Below, in pieces: positions 1 through 8,974 of a stretch of 9,557 nucleotides of DNA (positions are counted from its first letter, which is position 1; each line of letters starts with the position of its first letter). The notes below the pieces were generated by a model. The model saw only the letters and a list, made by a program, of their open reading frames with translations. It did not search any database and had not been told where the DNA came from. The stretch comes from Candidatus Hydrogenedentota bacterium (GTDB taxonomy: Bacteria > Hydrogenedentota > Hydrogenedentia > Hydrogenedentales > CAITNO01). Both the position numbers and the translations under genes were made by a program. The stretch is from assembly GCA_029554925.1 (NCBI GenBank), contig JAKPUV010001283.1, positions 1-9,557 of the forward strand, given 5' to 3'.

Positions 1-1131
1 CGGGTCGGCCAGCAGGACGGACAGGGCCTCGCAGTGGTCGTCGTGGAGGTGGGTGACATACCACGCGTCCACGCGGCCGCCCCGCTCCATAAGGAACGAC
101 CGCAGATACGCGGCGTCGCCCGCCCGGCCCCCGTCAATGACGACGAGCCGGCCGCCCGCGGTCTGCACCACATAGGACATCATCTGGGAGCGCGTCTGGT
201 TGGGGAGCTGCCACACCGTGAAGGTGTCCGCGCCCGGCGCCGGCGCGGCCGCGCCGGGCGCGCGGCGCCCGTAGGCCCACACGGCGGGGTGCATGGTGAA
301 CAGGCGGAAGGCCTCTCCGTCGGGGACCAGAACGGGGCTGGACTTGTCGCCCGCGACCACCGGGTTGCCCGGGTATTTCTCCCAGTGGACGAGGTCTGCG
401 GAGGCGGCGACTGCCGAGGTCCACTCCCCCGGGCGCGTGTCCGGGATCAGGCCGTGGTAATACGCGTAGTAGGTCCCCTTGTGCTTCACGACCTGGTCGA
501 GGGCGATCATCTTTTGGTCGTAGTCGCCGGGGCCGCAGAGAAGGACCGGCTCGTCCTGCACGTTGGTCCAGGTGGCGAGGTCCGTGGAGGTGGCCAGCCA
601 CACCGCCTCGTCGTTCCGCTCGTAGAAGAAATGCCAGGTCCCGTTCTCCAGCCACGCCGTTGGCGTGCCGAAGGGCCCCGGCGGGATGGGTTCGCCGTTC
701 TTCTTAAGGACCGTGAGGCGGCCGTGGTCCGTCCAGTGGACCCGGTCGGTGGAGCTGAGCCGGTGCGTCTCGTCGTTCCGGCCCTCGGCGAACATGTGGT
801 AGGTGTCCCCCGCCCTCACCACCATCATGTCCTCCACCCAGCCCTCCGCGTGGACCGGGTTGTCCGGGTGGCGCTGCCAGTGGACGCCGTCGGCGGAGAC
901 GGCATACCCCAGTTTCCGGGTGTCGTCGCCCTGCTTCCGGTGCCCCGTGTACCAGAGGTGGTAGACGCCGTCCTCGTGCAGGATCCAGCCGCGCTCCCGG
1001 ATGCACTCGTCCCAGTGGCCGGGCCCGGCCGCCTCAAACACGGGGTTGCCCGGCATCGGCGCGAAGTCCACCAGCTCCGGGGGAAACTCCAGGGCGGCGG
1101 ACACCGCCAGAAGGGCCGCAATCATGAGCAT
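1..1131 (-). CDS. Five-bladed propeller (GH43/GH32-like) fused to a metallo-beta-lactamase-fold domain, 3' end outside the window
   Basis: The frame runs without a stop from ATG 1131 through the left edge, giving 377 residues. Residues about 25-287 repeat a blade pattern: a hydrophobic strand such as YHLWYTG, YHMFAEG, WHFFYE or YYAYYHG, paired with an S-x-D-x-x-x-W motif at S79-W85, S127-W133, S182-W188 and S244-W250. This is typical of the GH43/GH32/GH68/GH117-like propellers. D41, D101 and E162 are possible active-site carboxylates, but the family cannot be fixed. An Ala/Pro linker (289-302) leads to a second domain. There VVIDGG (330-335) and THLHDDH (360-366, bases 54-34) give the first metal-binding motif of the metallo-beta-lactamase fold; later ligands lie beyond the edge. 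Residues 1-14 are hydrophobic but have no positive charge, so export is uncertain. Start ATG 1131 is 11 bases after AGGAG; ATG 1125 is an alternative. The gene begins 14 bases after gene 4 and is probably in the same operon. Confidence 0.8.
   Translation of the reverse strand, partial: MLMIAALLAVSAALEFPPELVDFAPMPGNPVFEAAGPGHWDECIRERGWILHEDGVYHLWYTGHRKQGDDTRKLGYAVSADGVHWQRHPDNPVHAEGWVEDMMVVRAGDTYHMFAEGRNDETHRLSSTDRVHWTDHGRLTVLKKNGEPIPPGPFGTPTAWLENGTWHFFYERNDEAVWLATSTDLATWTNVQDEPVLLCGPGDYDQKMIALDQVVKHKGTYYAYYHGLIPDTRPGEWTSAVAASADLVHWEKYPGNPVVAGDKSSPVLVPDGEAFRLFTMHPAVWAYGRRAPGAAAPAPGADTFTVWQLPNQTRSQMMSYVVQTAGGRLVVIDGGRAGDAAYLRSFLMERGGRVDAWYVTHLHDDHCEALSVLLADP
240..257. repeat. Perfect 18-base GC palindrome inside the linker of the last gene
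   Basis: CCGGCGCGGCCGCGCCGG reads the same on both strands. It lies in the stretch that encodes the Ala/Pro linker between propeller and metallohydrolase. The most likely cause is Ala/Pro codons rich in GC; there is no T tract after it and it lies inside an open frame, so it is not a terminator. Confidence 0.7.
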
Positions 1132-1142
1132 GGCATGCCGGT

Positions 1143-1147
1143 CTCCT
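1143..1147 (-). promoter_or_regulatory. Shine-Dalgarno overlapping the stop of the chimera gene
   Basis: AGGAG shares bases with the TAG stop of the preceding gene (1148-1146). It is 6 bases from ATG 1136, which opens only a four-codon frame (M-P-C-S-stop). It is 11 bases from ATG 1131, the start chosen for the propeller-metallohydrolase gene, and 17 bases from ATG 1125. Confidence 0.55.
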
Positions 1148-4100
1148 ATTTTCCCCCTGTTGCCTTCCTGAACAGCGCGTCGGTCTCCTCCAGCCGGAAC
1201 CGGACGCTGACCACGGAGTGCTTCTCCGGGCCTTTGCGGTATTTGACGTAGGTGGTGGCGACGATGGTGCCGTCGGGGAGCAGTTCCATGCCGGGGTAGC
1301 CACAGTCGCCGCCCGCGTGGCTGTGAAGCAGCTTGATGCGGTACTGGCCGGGGCGGCCCGCCTTGATGTCGTCGTAGGTGCCGACCCACGCGACGAAATG
1401 GCCGTCCGTGGGGCTTTCCGGCGCGCGGTCGCGGAACGCGATGACGAGCCGCCCGTCGGGGGCGCGCACGCCCATGTGGCGGTCGCCCGTGAGCCCCCAC
1501 GGCGTGTCCATGGGGGTGCTCCAGGTCTTCCCCTCGTCCTCGCTGAACATCATCAGGCTGTTCCCGGTGTGCGTGTTCTCGCGCATCAGGCAGCACAACT
1601 CGCTGCCGTCGGGGGAGCGGAACACGAAGGGCTCGCAGGGCTTCTTCCCCGGCACCTGCGCCGCCACCACGGGGTCGGACCAGGTGATCCCGCCGTCCCC
1701 GGAGACGGTCTGCATGACCTCCAGCCCCTCCTTGTCGGGGCCGGAGCGGCGGTGGTACATGCCGAGCCACTGGTGGTCCGCCCGGAGACGGACCACGGAA
1801 CTGAAGGTCATGACGCACTCGAAGGCCGCGCCGAGGGGCGGCGCCTCGCGCCACGTTTTGCCGTTGTCCTCGCTGACGATGCGGGGCATGCTCCCCGCCG
1901 CGTCCATTCCCTCGGTGCGCGCGGAGAAAACCCAGAACCGCGTCAGCCCGTCCGTGCCCTCCATGCGGTAGAGGCTCGGGCAGTTGACGTGTTTGCGGAA
2001 CGCCGCCGGGAGCTGGTCGTCCATCCGGGTCCAGGTGAGGCCGCCGTCGTCGCTGCGGGCCATGGGCCCGGCGGGGCCGCCGTGGCCCACGCTCCACACG
2101 GCGAACATCGTCTTCCCGTCGCCCGTCGTCACGGTGGTGGGGTGGCCCTGGTACACCTGGCGCGTGCCCCGCGCGATGACCACCTGCCGCGACGTGTCGT
2201 CCGACAGGTCCACCACGGGCAGGGGCTCGACGGGCGGCTTCACCGCCGCCGCCGCCGGGGTCTCCAGCCGGAGCCAGTCGCCCGTGAGCGCGGCAAGGGA
2301 CGCGGGCAGGGGGCCCGCCGCGTCCTGCAGCGCGCCTTTGGGGCGGCCGCCGTCGTGCCAGTAGGCCAGGTCCGTCGGCGTGTCCAGGTCAAGCGACAGC
2401 CCGCCCCCGGTGAAACGCTCCAGCCCCCCCGCCGCCAGGGCGTCCACCTTCCCGTCGGCGGTGAGCCGCACGGCGAGCAGGCCCCGCGCCTCCGCCTGGA
2501 TGTTCTGCCCCGCCACCTGGAACGTCCCCGAAATCGGGTCGCCCGCCGCGTCCGTCTTCCCGTTCAGAAAGACCACCGTGCCGTCCGTGAGCCGGATGTG
2601 CCCCTCCCGGCCCGGGCAGACCGTCTTGTTCGGCAGGCGGCCCTCCGCCGGGGTCACCGGGGGGATGCCCCGGCGCTGCAAATGCTCGATGACCTTGGCG
2701 ACCGCCGTGTCCGCATCCTTCACCCCCCCCACGTTCAGCCCGAGAGCCTCGCTCCCGAAAAACTGCCTTCCCGAAAAATCGCTCATCCAGTGGCCGGTGT
2801 GATACATGAGCGTGTCCCACCCGCCGTTCAGGTTGAAGGGGCTTGCGAACGCCTCCTCCTCCAGGTCTATGTTGCACAGGACGACGGCGGCGTAACGCTG
2901 GGCGCCGTAGGCGAGGGTACGGCTCTCCCTGTCCAGACGGAACGCGCCGGAGATCACCTCGCTGGAGGGGATTAGGTCGGCGTAGTAGCCCGCCCGCCAG
3001 AAGGCGTCGGTGAGGCCGAGGCCGACCTCGCCGTAGGCGGGCCCGGCCCAGTTCATGGCGGCGGCGTGGCCGAAGATCACGGCGACGGGGCAGTCCACGG
3101 GGGCGCGGCTGATCAGCGGCAGGAGGCGCAGGCGGCTTTCGCCCGCCACGATGTCCGGCGCGAGGAGCGCGGCGATGCGGTCCATCCGGTCCATGCCCTC
3201 CGGGGCGGGGTAGAGCGGGTGGTAGTTGATGCGTCCGCCGCCGAGGGCGTGGGTCCACAGGCTCTCGCGGTAGTCGTCGGGGTTCGTGGAGTAGAACTGG
3301 TTGTACCAGACGCCGCCGCCCCACTTCTTGGCGAGGGCGGTGCGCGCGGCGAAGGGCGTGGTCTCGTCCGTCTGGCCCCAGGTCCGCTTCGCGGCCCACC
3401 AGTGCAGCCCGTTCTTCTTGAACTCCGACGGGCCGGGGAAGGGGGTCCACGTGGCGTGGGTGACCACCGCGGCGTCGGGTCCGAAGAAGTCCTTCGCGAG
3501 GTAGTAGTAGTGGGCCTCCAGGTCCGTGTTGCGCCGGCGGGAGCCGCGCAGGAGGATGTTGATGGCCGCCTGCCGCTCGCGCTCGCGGCCCCGCTCGCCG
3601 AGGCACATGAGCAGGCAGTCGCGCACGAGATCGCCCCCTTTCGTCTCGGCCGCGTAGGCCTCGGCCCGGAACCGCGAGAACCAGAAGTCGTTCTTCTCGG
3701 GGCAGCCCCCGTGGCAGGGCGGAAAGCCCCACTCGTCCTTCATGAGCCCCGCCAGCGGCAGGCCGGCGTACAGCTCCACGATCTCCCGCTCGAAGGCCTC
3801 CAGGTGCGGCGCGTAGACGTCCGGCGTGAGGTGGGTGAACGCCGCCATGACGCAGGCCGTGCGCCCCTCCATGGACGCGTCGCAGGGGATGGCGACGCGC
3901 ACCGCCCTGTCCGAGGCCTCCCGCACGGCGCAGCGCTCCGTGATGTCGCGCACCGTCTCCGGCAGAACGCCGTCCTCCGCCGCCTGGTAGTCGTACACGC
4001 GGACCAGCCGTCCGGACAGGGGGATGTAGGGCGTCGTGTTGCCCGTCATGTGGTCCGTCAGGGTGTCGGAGACGATCTCCAGCTCCGCCTCCCCCGACGC

Positions 4101-4502
4101 CGCCAGGGGCACCGTGCGCAGGCGCAGCATTTCCTGCTGCTCTTCCGGATAGCGCCGGCGGAACGCCTCGCGTGCGAGGCGCGCGTCGAGGTCCAGGGCC
4201 ACCTTCAGGCCCCGCTCCCGGGCGTAGGCCACCGCCGCCGCCACCTGGTCGCGCACGGCGGGCTCGGTGATTTCCCGCTCCTTGAGGCGCACGCTCATGG
4301 TGAGCAGGTCATACACGGACCGTTCGGCGAACAGATCCACGTATTTCCGGTAGCCCTCAGGCTCCATGAAGTCGTCGCCGCAGAACCAGGCCCCGATGCT
4401 GGGCTGCACCCCGTCCGGCAGGTGACGGGACTCCGCCGCCGCAAACCCGGCGGCAAGCCCCGCCGCCGCAAGAAACACACACCGCACCGCGTACCGGTTC
4501 AT
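1146..4502 (-). CDS. Exported chimera: glycoside-hydrolase-like N-terminal half plus sialidase-like Asp-box propeller
   Basis: A 1118-residue protein, probably secreted: residues 1-23 form a signal peptide ending AAA before ESRHL. Residues about 30-430 look like a TIM-barrel glycosidase; LMKDEWGF (253-260) ends a predicted strand and may carry an acidic catalytic residue (D256 or E257). Residues about 445-600 resemble the Rossmann-like domain that follows the barrel in GH42-type enzymes. A small beta domain and an Ala/Pro linker (about 746-768) follow. Residues 775-1105 are a propeller with four Asp boxes at 817-824, 877-884, 934-941 and 987-994. Where GH33 enzymes have FRIP this protein has QGHPTTV, so the first triad arginine is not evident. 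R974 (CLMREN), R1013 or R1024, and Y1069 (CGYPG, before ELLPDG) could be remnants or equivalents of active-site residues. I do not recognise the N-terminal family with certainty. The start overlaps the previous stop as ATGA and has a strong Shine-Dalgarno; the stop is TAG. Confidence 0.82.
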   Translation of the reverse strand: MNRYAVRCVFLAAAGLAAGFAAAESRHLPDGVQPSIGAWFCGDDFMEPEGYRKYVDLFAERSVYDLLTMSVRLKEREITEPAVRDQVAAAVAYARERGLKVALDLDARLAREAFRRRYPEEQQEMLRLRTVPLAASGEAELEIVSDTLTDHMTGNTTPYIPLSGRLVRVYDYQAAEDGVLPETVRDITERCAVREASDRAVRVAIPCDASMEGRTACVMAAFTHLTPDVYAPHLEAFEREIVELYAGLPLAGLMKDEWGFPPCHGGCPEKNDFWFSRFRAEAYAAETKGGDLVRDCLLMCLGERGRERERQAAINILLRGSRRRNTDLEAHYYYLAKDFFGPDAAVVTHATWTPFPGPSEFKKNGLHWWAAKRTWGQTDETTPFAARTALAKKWGGGVWYNQFYSTNPDDYRESLWTHALGGGRINYHPLYPAPEGMDRMDRIAALLAPDIVAGESRLRLLPLISRAPVDCPVAVIFGHAAAMNWAGPAYGEVGLGLTDAFWRAGYYADLIPSSEVISGAFRLDRESRTLAYGAQRYAAVVLCNIDLEEEAFASPFNLNGGWDTLMYHTGHWMSDFSGRQFFGSEALGLNVGGVKDADTAVAKVIEHLQRRGIPPVTPAEGRLPNKTVCPGREGHIRLTDGTVVFLNGKTDAAGDPISGTFQVAGQNIQAEARGLLAVRLTADGKVDALAAGGLERFTGGGLSLDLDTPTDLAYWHDGGRPKGALQDAAGPLPASLAALTGDWLRLETPAAAAVKPPVEPLPVVDLSDDTSRQVVIARGTRQVYQGHPTTVTTGDGKTMFAVWSVGHGGPAGPMARSDDGGLTWTRMDDQLPAAFRKHVNCPSLYRMEGTDGLTRFWVFSARTEGMDAAGSMPRIVSEDNGKTWREAPPLGAAFECVMTFSSVVRLRADHQWLGMYHRRSGPDKEGLEVMQTVSGDGGITWSDPVVAAQVPGKKPCEPFVFRSPDGSELCCLMRENTHTGNSLMMFSEDEGKTWSTPMDTPWGLTGDRHMGVRAPDGRLVIAFRDRAPESPTDGHFVAWVGTYDDIKAGRPGQYRIKLLHSHAGGDCGYPGMELLPDGTIVATTYVKYRKGPEKHSVVSVRFRLEETDALFRKATGGK
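2723..2730 (-). repeat. Run of eight G in the chimera coding strand
   Basis: The coding strand reads eight consecutive G across the codons for V-G-G-V (residues 591-594). The frame is intact as sequenced. Runs of this length are prone to slippage and to sequencing errors, but there is no sign of a frame change here. Confidence 0.6.
4499..4502 (-). other. ATGA stop-start overlap between the sialidase-GH16 gene and the chimera gene
   Basis: The ATG of the 1118-residue protein (4502-4500) overlaps the TGA of the sialidase-GH16 gene (4501-4499). This is the same arrangement as at 6337-6340. It supports a single transcript and fixes both gene boundaries. Confidence 0.95.
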
Positions 4503-6340
4503 GGGGCCTCCTTTTCGCCGCCCTTCTCCTGATAGACCCGCACGTAGTCCACGCGGAAGTAGTCGGGGAGGGCGGCGTTTGCGATGCTGCCGGCCCAGGG
4601 GCCGATCTCTTCGGTCAGCTTGATGTAGAGGGGCACCCGGCAGACGCCGCCGGCGGACGTGCGCCAGGTCTCCACGCCGTCCACGTAGAAGACGTATTCC
4701 TTCTCCGTCCAGTGGACGCCGAAAGTGTGCCAGCCCCGGCTGACGCCGGGCACCTCCGCCTCCTTGCCCTCCGATTTGTGGTGTTCGGCGTAGCCGTTCC
4801 AGTGCAGGGCGTGCTGCACCTTGTCCTCCAGCCAGGGCTTCTCCATGATGTCCACCTCCGTGCCGTCCTCCCCGGCGCTTTCCAGGGAGTCAATGCCCTT
4901 CGGCGGCATGAGCCAGAACGCGGGCCAGTGGCCGGGCTGGGTGGGGAATTCGCACCGGGCCTCCCAGTATCCAAAGGCGCCCTCGTAGCGCCCGAGCGTG
5001 CGGACCGCGCCGCTGGTGTACCGGTCGCCGTCCTTCTTCGTGCGCAGCACCAGGTTCCCGGTCCCGTCGAGATAGGCGTCCTCTTTCACCCAGAACCCGT
5101 CGCGGCGCGGGCTGTCTCCGACGGCCTCCCACTTCGCCGGGTCCAGCGTGTCCCCGTCGAACTCGTCGCTCCAGACCAGCTCCCAGGCGCGTCCCTCCGC
5201 CAGAGGCGGTAGAAACGGTTTGGGCAGGGGGAACCGCGCAAACACGATGGACTCGTAGGGGTTCTTTTCCCCCGCCTCGTAGAGGCAGCCGACGGCGCCG
5301 CCGGGCAGCGCGGCGAGGGAGGAGTAGGCGCCGGGGCCGGGGTGCAGCACCCGCGCGGCGGCCCAGGTCTTCCCCTCGTCATAGCTCGCGCGCACGGTCA
5401 TGTTCTCGCGCTTCGCGGCGCTGGCGGGGTTGCTGAACACGATCGCCCCGGGCGCGTCCCCCTCCGGCCAGGAATGCCGCGCGATGGACGCCTGGCAGAT
5501 GGGCTCGATGAGGGCGGGGTCAAATCGCTGGTCCTTCCACGTCGTCCCGCCGTCGTCGCTGAACGCCACCTGCCGGGTCCGTTTTGCCGTGTCGTAGTTG
5601 CGCATGTTCAGCATCAGCCGGCCGTCGGCCAGCTCCACGACCTCGCACTCGTTCACCTGGTGCTCCGGCGTGCGCCCGCCGAGCTGCCAGGTCGCGCCGT
5701 GGTCGTCGGAGTAGATGACGTGGGAGTAGTAGTGCTTGGTCCCCGCCTCGATGTGGTCGCAGGGGATGACAAGCCGGCCTTTGTGCGGCCCGCGCGTGAG
5801 CTGGATGCCCGCGCCGGGGCCCGTGGCGTACCAAGTCCAGGTGTCCCGCTTGACGTCCTTCGTGATCTCCTTCGGCTCACTCCACGTTTTGCCGTCGTCG
5901 TCGGAGCGCAGGACAAACACGCGCCGCGTGTCCTGGCTCGTGCCGGCGATGATGTCCTTCTCGTGGTCGTCGCCCCGGTTCCACGTGGCCAGCAGCCAGA
6001 CCGTCCCGGTGTCGCGGTCCACGACGGCGCAGGGGTTCCCGCTGGTGTTGCCGGGGTCGTCCCAGACCGTCTGCATGGGGCCCCAGGTCGCCCCGTTGTC
6101 CTCCGAGCGCCGCACCACGATCGCGATGTCGCCCGTGTCGCTCTGGGAGGCCTTGCGCCCCTCGGCGAAGGCGAGCAGCGTCCCTTTCGCGGTGACGCAC
6201 AGCGCGGGGATGCGGAAGGTGTCGAAGCCGTTCTCGCCCTTCGCGTAGACGGGCGCGCCCTCGGGCGCCGCGACGGTGGTGCGGCAGCCGACGGCCAGCA
6301 ACACGGCGGCGGCCAGCAGGAATCGTATGGAAAGGGTCAT
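4499..6340 (-). CDS. Probable lipoprotein: GH33 exo-alpha-sialidase fused to a GH16 endoglycanase
   Basis: A 613-residue exported enzyme predicted to remove terminal sialic acid and cut a glycan backbone. Residues 1-19 end in LLAVGC, a plausible though not perfect lipobox with Cys19. Residues about 36-372 are a GH33 propeller. FRIP is at 42-45 (first triad Arg43), D68 lies 25 residues later as for the acid/base Asp, and E231, R247, R311 and Y339 fit the remaining catalytic set. Asp boxes occur at 79-86, 146-153, 211-218, 261-268 and 319-326 (for example SDDDGKTW). A proline-rich linker leads to GH16 at 385-605, starting [11 protein letters not shown], with [10 protein letters not shown] at 470-479. 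The catalytic motif EVDIME is at 495-500 (bases 4858-4841), the ExDxxE form with nucleophile E495 and acid/base E500. The start overlaps the previous stop as ATGA. The GH16 substrate cannot be read from the sequence; sialylated O-glycans or polyLacNAc are an inference. Confidence 0.9.
   Translation of the reverse strand: MTLSIRFLLAAAVLLAVGCRTTVAAPEGAPVYAKGENGFDTFRIPALCVTAKGTLLAFAEGRKASQSDTGDIAIVVRRSEDNGATWGPMQTVWDDPGNTSGNPCAVVDRDTGTVWLLATWNRGDDHEKDIIAGTSQDTRRVFVLRSDDDGKTWSEPKEITKDVKRDTWTWYATGPGAGIQLTRGPHKGRLVIPCDHIEAGTKHYYSHVIYSDDHGATWQLGGRTPEHQVNECEVVELADGRLMLNMRNYDTAKRTRQVAFSDDGGTTWKDQRFDPALIEPICQASIARHSWPEGDAPGAIVFSNPASAAKRENMTVRASYDEGKTWAAARVLHPGPGAYSSLAALPGGAVGCLYEAGEKNPYESIVFARFPLPKPFLPPLAEGRAWELVWSDEFDGDTLDPAKWEAVGDSPRRDGFWVKEDAYLDGTGNLVLRTKKDGDRYTSGAVRTLGRYEGAFGYWEARCEFPTQPGHWPAFWLMPPKGIDSLESAGEDGTEVDIMEKPWLEDKVQHALHWNGYAEHHKSEGKEAEVPGVSRGWHTFGVHWTEKEYVFYVDGVETWRTSAGGVCRVPLYIKLTEEIGPWAGSIANAALPDYFRVDYVRVYQEKGGEKEAP
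4507..4513 (-). promoter_or_regulatory. Strong Shine-Dalgarno for the 1118-residue chimera
   Basis: On the minus strand AAGGAGG stands four bases before ATG 4502. It is the best ribosome binding site in the window and lies inside the last codons of the sialidase-GH16 gene (tail GEKEAP). It confirms the start and suggests that ribosomes can also enter independently here. Confidence 0.75.
6337..6340 (-). other. ATGA stop-start overlap between the transporter fusion and the sialidase-GH16 gene
   Basis: The ATG of the sialidase gene (6340-6338) overlaps the TGA of the transporter fusion (6339-6337). Such an overlap usually means that the same ribosomes translate both genes in succession. A GGAG lies about 11 bases before the ATG, at a longer spacing than is ideal. 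Confidence 0.95.
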
Positions 6341-8973
6341 GGGGCCGGTTTCTCCGAGGGGGTTCCCTCCGTCCCGTCCGCGTCGCGCAGGGTGTAAATG
6401 GTCAGCCCCCGGATGGACTTCTTCGCGGGGGGGAAGGCGAAGCTGGCGACGTAGCCGGTGACGAAGCACAGCGCCACGCCGATGAAGGCGTAGAGCAGCA
6501 GGTGGGTGGACGTGTGGCGCTGTACCCAGTAGAGTCCGGCGGCCCCGGCGAGGGCGCCGATCACCGCTCCCGGCCCGTTGGCCCGCGTGGTGAGGATGCC
6601 GAGGCAGAACAGCCCGCACATGGACCCGCCGAAGAGCCCCAGGATGCCCATGAACCGGTCCCAGACGGACATGACGCCGGAGGAGGCGAAGGTCAGGGCG
6701 AGTCCGGTGCCGAGCACGCCGGACAGCACGGTGAACAGGCGGCCCAGCCACAGCCCGGCGCGCTCCGACCGGGCCAGCCCCCACGGGTGGAAGAAGTCGG
6801 AGACCACGGCGGTGGACACGCTGTTCATGCTGGTGGAGATGGTGGACTGGGCGGCGGCGAAGACGCCCGCCACCACCAGCCCGGCGACGCCGACGGGCAG
6901 CTCGCGCGCGATGAACAGGGGGAAGATCGCGTCGGTCCGGAAGGTGGGGTCGAGGCGGTCGGGGTGGTTCGCGTAGAACACGAAGAGCGCGGTGCCGATG
7001 CCGAAGAAGAGCAGCGAGGCGGGGACGACGGCGACGGCGTTGGTCCAGATGGCCTTCTTCGCGCGGCCGATGTCGGGAACGGCCATGTAGCGCTGCACCA
7101 CCGCCATGTCGGAGGTGTAGGGCACGAGGCTCTGCGCCAAACCGCCCAGCACCACCACCCACAGGGCCGACGTGGCGAAGCTGCCCGCCGAAAAGTCCGG
7201 CGTGGCCAGCCGCAGCTTGTCGTGGGCCAGGGCCGTCTCCAGCGCGCCGCCGAGTCCGCCGTCCACCCGCCAGAGGATCAGCACGAGGCTGAACAGCGCG
7301 CCGCCGAGCAGCACGAAGCTCTGGACGGTGTCGGTCCACACGACGGCCTCCAGGCCGCCCAGGGCGCAGTAGACGATGCTGAGGACGCCCATGAGCAGGA
7401 TGCTCTGCTCCACCGACAGCGGTGTGATGGCCGCCAGCGCCAGCGACGGCAGGTAGAGCACGACGGCCATGCGGCCGATCTGGAACAGGGTGAAGGACGC
7501 GCTGGCGAAGAGCCGCGCGAAGCGGTTGAAGCGCCGCTCGAGGTATTCGTAGGCGCTTGCGGCGTCCACCTTCCGGAAGAAGGGAAGGAACAGCCAGACC
7601 ACGAAGGGGGCCACGGCCACGATGGTCATGTTCACAAGAAAGTACACCCAGTCGGTGGCGTAGCTCTTGGCGGGAATCGCCATGAACGTGATGGAGCTGA
7701 GCATGGTGGCGAAGATGCTGAGCCCGGCCACAAACCACGGCACCCGCCGCCCGCCCCGGAAGAAGTCGTCGGCCGTCCGGTTGCGGAAGGAGAAGAACAC
7801 GCCGACGCCGAGCATGGCGGCGAGGTACAGGAAGAGGACCGTGAAGTCCGCCGCGCCGAAGCGCGCGCCGCCGGGCACCGGGGTCACCGCCCACACGCGC
7901 GGGGTGCGCAGGCGCGGGCGCAGCTCGCCGCTGGCGACGATGACGGGGTCCTTCGCGGGGTCGGACCCCCACCGCACCGCGGTCGTGGTCACCTGGTTCG
8001 CCGGGGTCTCCCCCGCGGAGACCCAGGTGTCCGTGATGGTGTGGTAGGCGAAGGCCTCCTTCGGAAACCCGGGGTGCGCTTCTTTCAGCGTGTCGGCCTG
8101 GAAGAACAGCGCCTCGTCGGCGCCGGACAGCACGAACAGGTGGCTCTGGCCCACGGGCGCCGCGGTGCCCGCCATGAGGCAGCGGGGCGCGTCGGCCCGC
8201 CGCCGCCAGGCCTCCCCCCCGGCCCGGTGCCGCGCGGGGTTGAATTCGTACAGGTCCCGGAGAAACTCCGTCTCCCCGGCGTCGTTCACCCGGCGGCCGC
8301 TGCACAGGTACACGCAGTCGTCCACGCCGTTGTTCTGCGCGGCGGCGATGGCCAGCGCGCGGGACGGCCCCGGCCACGGCGGAAGGACCTCCCAGTCCGC
8401 GCCTGGCCGCGACAGGTCGAGCCGCAGGAACGCCGTGTCCGCCGTCTCCAGGCCAAGCCCGGTGGTGCCCCCGGCGATGTAGACCGTGTCGCCGAGGACG
8501 GCGGCGGCGGCGTTGGTGCGCGGTTCGGGCAGCGGTGGCAGGGGCGTGGTCACCACCGTCTTTTTCGCCGCGTCCCACGTGAGCAGGAAGGCGTCGGCGT
8601 GCACCGACTCCGCGTCGTTGCCCCCGGCGCACACCACGCCGCGCGGCGTGGAAGCGCACGCGCCGTAAGCCAGGGGCCGCGCCAGCGGCGGCCCCTCCAC
8701 CCAGCGGTACGCGGTTTTGCCGCCCGCCGTCTCTCGGAGGAGCACATGGACCCGGTCGTGGAAGACCTTCTGCGTCTCCCAGCGCGGCTCCGGAAAGTTG
8801 GCCCCGCCCGCCACGATCAGCGCGTCGCCGTGGACCCCGACAACGGGCCCCGCCACCCCGGCGGGGTCGGGCAGGGGCGGCAGCTCCTCCCACCGGAGGG
8901 TTGCCGCCGCCGCCGTGGCGGAGAGACACACCGCGGCGAGACACACCGCCAGAAACCGCGCGCGCGCGCCCAT
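6337..8973 (-). CDS. Fusion of a NanM-like Kelch mutarotase (sialic acid epimerase) and a sodium:solute symporter
   Basis: An 878-residue membrane protein that probably converts the alpha anomer of sialic acid to beta outside the membrane and imports it with sodium. Residues 1-23 look like a signal peptide. Residues 24-365 are Kelch-type blades, with glycine-rich turns AGGAN 55-59, AGGND 116-120, AGGT 167-170, CSGR 224-227, LSGAD 282-286 and ASGE 347-350. E350 and R356 match in spacing the Glu and Arg that I recall as catalytic in E. coli NanM. Residues 375-848 form an SSS symporter with about 13 hydrophobic segments. [13 protein letters not shown] (539-551) and the TM8 stretch [13 protein letters not shown] (706-718) are family signatures. 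SSS proteins usually have their N-terminus outside, which suits an exported propeller. ATG 8973 is chosen because it gives the signal peptide; an upstream in-frame ATG at 9036 lies inside the lyase gene. No clear Shine-Dalgarno is seen, so translation is probably coupled to the lyase stop one base upstream. Confidence 0.9.
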   Translation of the reverse strand: MGARARFLAVCLAAVCLSATAAAATLRWEELPPLPDPAGVAGPVVGVHGDALIVAGGANFPEPRWETQKVFHDRVHVLLRETAGGKTAYRWVEGPPLARPLAYGACASTPRGVVCAGGNDAESVHADAFLLTWDAAKKTVVTTPLPPLPEPRTNAAAAVLGDTVYIAGGTTGLGLETADTAFLRLDLSRPGADWEVLPPWPGPSRALAIAAAQNNGVDDCVYLCSGRRVNDAGETEFLRDLYEFNPARHRAGGEAWRRRADAPRCLMAGTAAPVGQSHLFVLSGADEALFFQADTLKEAHPGFPKEAFAYHTITDTWVSAGETPANQVTTTAVRWGSDPAKDPVIVASGELRPRLRTPRVWAVTPVPGGARFGAADFTVLFLYLAAMLGVGVFFSFRNRTADDFFRGGRRVPWFVAGLSIFATMLSSITFMAIPAKSYATDWVYFLVNMTIVAVAPFVVWLFLPFFRKVDAASAYEYLERRFNRFARLFASASFTLFQIGRMAVVLYLPSLALAAITPLSVEQSILLMGVLSIVYCALGGLEAVVWTDTVQSFVLLGGALFSLVLILWRVDGGLGGALETALAHDKLRLATPDFSAGSFATSALWVVVLGGLAQSLVPYTSDMAVVQRYMAVPDIGRAKKAIWTNAVAVVPASLLFFGIGTALFVFYANHPDRLDPTFRTDAIFPLFIARELPVGVAGLVVAGVFAAAQSTISTSMNSVSTAVVSDFFHPWGLARSERAGLWLGRLFTVLSGVLGTGLALTFASSGVMSVWDRFMGILGLFGGSMCGLFCLGILTTRANGPGAVIGALAGAAGLYWVQRHTSTHLLLYAFIGVALCFVTGYVASFAFPPAKKSIRGLTIYTLRDADGTEGTPSEKPAP

Positions 8974-8974
8974 G

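Noticed and set aside
231..270. GC-rich inverted repeat as a possible terminator
   Set aside because: It lies inside an intact frame, has no T tract and encodes an Ala/Pro linker.
34..1251. 405-codon plus-strand frame at the left edge
   Set aside because: It is antisense to the propeller-metallohydrolase gene, whose minus-strand frame shows blade repeats and a metal motif.
2389..3732. 447-codon minus-strand frame inside the chimera gene
   Set aside because: It is an alternative frame rich in R, P and G with no motif; the real frame here is continuous and carries the barrel and Rossmann-like parts.
1218..4532. Plus-strand frames of 585 and 488 codons
   Set aside because: Both are antisense to the chimera gene, have the same shadow composition and share no motif with known proteins.
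6341..8944. Upstream extension of the sialidase-GH16 frame, giving an apparent 1481-residue protein
   Set aside because: The extension lies in a different frame over the transporter fusion, is extremely rich in R, G and P and resembles no family. It is a high-GC shadow; the signal peptide and the ATGA overlap fix the start at 6340.
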